A DNA stretch of 64,000 nt from NCBI RefSeq assembly GCF_017352195.1, contig NZ_CP071445.1, forward strand, positions 1 to 64,000. The letters are read 5' to 3'. The notes beneath the pieces were generated by a model. It saw only the letters and a list, made by a program, of their open reading frames with translations, had not been told where the DNA came from and did not search any database. Of the stretch, positions 63,206 to 64,000 are shown piece by piece. Every line of letters begins with the position of its first letter. The stretch's first letter is position 1. Made by a program: the position numbers and the translations under genes. Source of the stretch: Sedimentibacter sp. zth1. GTDB lineage: Bacteria; Bacillota; Clostridia; Tissierellales; Sedimentibacteraceae.

Positions 63206-64000
63206 CCATGCACATGCATAGGCATTGTTTCCCATGTGCACATGCTTTTTTAAATTGATGGTCAAGGTTAAATGCAACTCTAGGTAGATACCCTAAATCC
63301 TCAAGTAAAGTAAACAATGGGAAAAATATAGCCATAGGTGGAAGCATAACAGCTATAACCCATGCTAGTGTTCTATATAAACCTAAAATAAAAATTCCAT
63401 GTATAAATTCTGGTACATTTAGCCTTATACACAAATTTGTTAAGATGTTTTCAAATCCAAATAATAAATTACTTAATAATTGCGAAGGATAGTTAGCACC
63501 TTGAATTGTTATCCAAAGAACTATGCCAAGTAAACATAACATTATTGGAATTCCATAAACTTTTGACGTTAGGATATCATCAATTTTTTTATCTCTATAA
63601 AGTTTTTTCTTATCTTCAGTAACACATTTATCCTTCATTAATTTTGCATTTACATAGTTATCCTTTGAAATTTCTTCTCGAATAGATGATTTATTAATAC
63701 CAATATCAATAACTTCAGAAATTTCACTTAATATTACGTCTATATTATCTATATTATTAAAGAAAGTATTATCTCCATCAAGAATTCTTAATGCAATATA
63801 TCTTGGATTTGATAAATTGTATTTTTCTAATATAGGTATAATTATTTCAACGTTTTTTTCTATAATATCATTGTATTTTACAGTATGTGGTTTGATAACC
63901 TTTTTATTTACTGTAACATCTTCAATGCATCTTTTTAAATCTTTCATACCTGTTCCATTCCTTGCTGCTGTTAAGATAACAGGAATTCCAAGTTCGTTTT
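63206..64000 (-). pseudogene. feoB: ferrous iron transporter FeoB, interrupted (5' part, runs out of window)
   Basis: On the minus strand the frame enters at the window edge with NELGIPVILTAARNGTGMKD (end of the G domain), has the helical linker, the membrane stretch VYGIPIMLCLLGIVLWITIQ, a Gate-type segment RTLAWVIAVMLPPMAIFFPL, and GYLPRVAFNLDHQFKKACAH. It ends at QCLCMCM where FeoB proteins go on with GFGCN. The rest of the transporter is missing here. FeoB imports Fe2+ in anaerobes. The break coincides with the end of the recombinase gene, so feoB is the integration site. Confidence 0.88.

Noticed and set aside
63206-63260. GCACATG-rich inverted repeat at the feoB break as a recombination site
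   Set aside because: The repeated GCACATG arises from the FeoB codons for ACAHGKQCLCMC, so it need not be an att site.
1-64000. tRNA or rRNA genes
   Set aside because: None recognised by eye; no cloverleaf with conserved TTCGA arm was noticed, but a covariance search was not possible.

Overview
The window is AT-rich DNA with clostridial gene content: a TcdR/UviA-type sigma factor, BhlA/UviB holin-like peptides, a TnpX-type large serine recombinase and feoB. It is most likely Clostridium or a close relative (inference). No rRNA or tRNA gene was recognised.

Layout. (1) 1-2.8 kb: relics of an integrative conjugative element (ICE): a ParA-like gene fused to an unrelated C-terminus, three small ICE-type genes and a decayed winged-helix gene. 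(2) 2.8-16.2 kb: a toxin or bacteriocin-like zone broken up by degenerate repeats. Two UviB-like holin genes each precede a leaderless protein with a papain-like protease fold, one carrying ricin-type QxW motifs and one carrying Ig-like repeats. Five minus-strand sites match TTTACA-N17-GTYTTTATA. They lie upstream of these two genes, a third small protein, a sigma factor gene with one internal stop, and a second sigma remnant. Lipoproteins, including a leucine-rich-repeat one, lie between. (3) 16.2-56.8 kb: an integron cassette array of about 30 cassettes, nearly all on the + strand and separated by attC sites. In 21 of 26 testable cassettes the 7-base box at the cassette start is the exact reverse complement of the box at its end. 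No tyrosine integrase gene lies in the window. The cassettes encode GNAT acetyltransferases, Nudix hydrolases, alpha/beta hydrolases, methyltransferases, a HAD hydrolase, a HEPN-like protein, a metallopeptidase, lipoproteins and others. One cassette occurs twice, with both copies cut exactly at the G^TT crossover. Four near-identical group II introns sit at the same point of four attC sites, an IS110-family element sits in another, and a 160-bp gene-less mini-cassette is inserted at the crossover point of three attC sites. (4) 56.9-59.3 kb: an IS21-family element with an 8-bp target duplication, which splits a minus-strand membrane/zinc-cluster gene. (5) 60-63.2 kb: a truncated XRE regulator, a TnpW-like small protein and a large serine recombinase whose stop codon abuts the broken end of feoB (63.2-64 kb).

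My reading is that a large serine-recombinase element integrated in feoB and carries both a sigma-controlled effector/holin locus and a large integrase-less cassette array. The other end of the element is outside the window, so single-element status is inferred. Many cassettes with unrelated genes share a 5' leader with a TATAAT-TTCAGAG block at fixed distance from the crossover. This suggests that cassettes may carry their own expression signals instead of relying on one array promoter.
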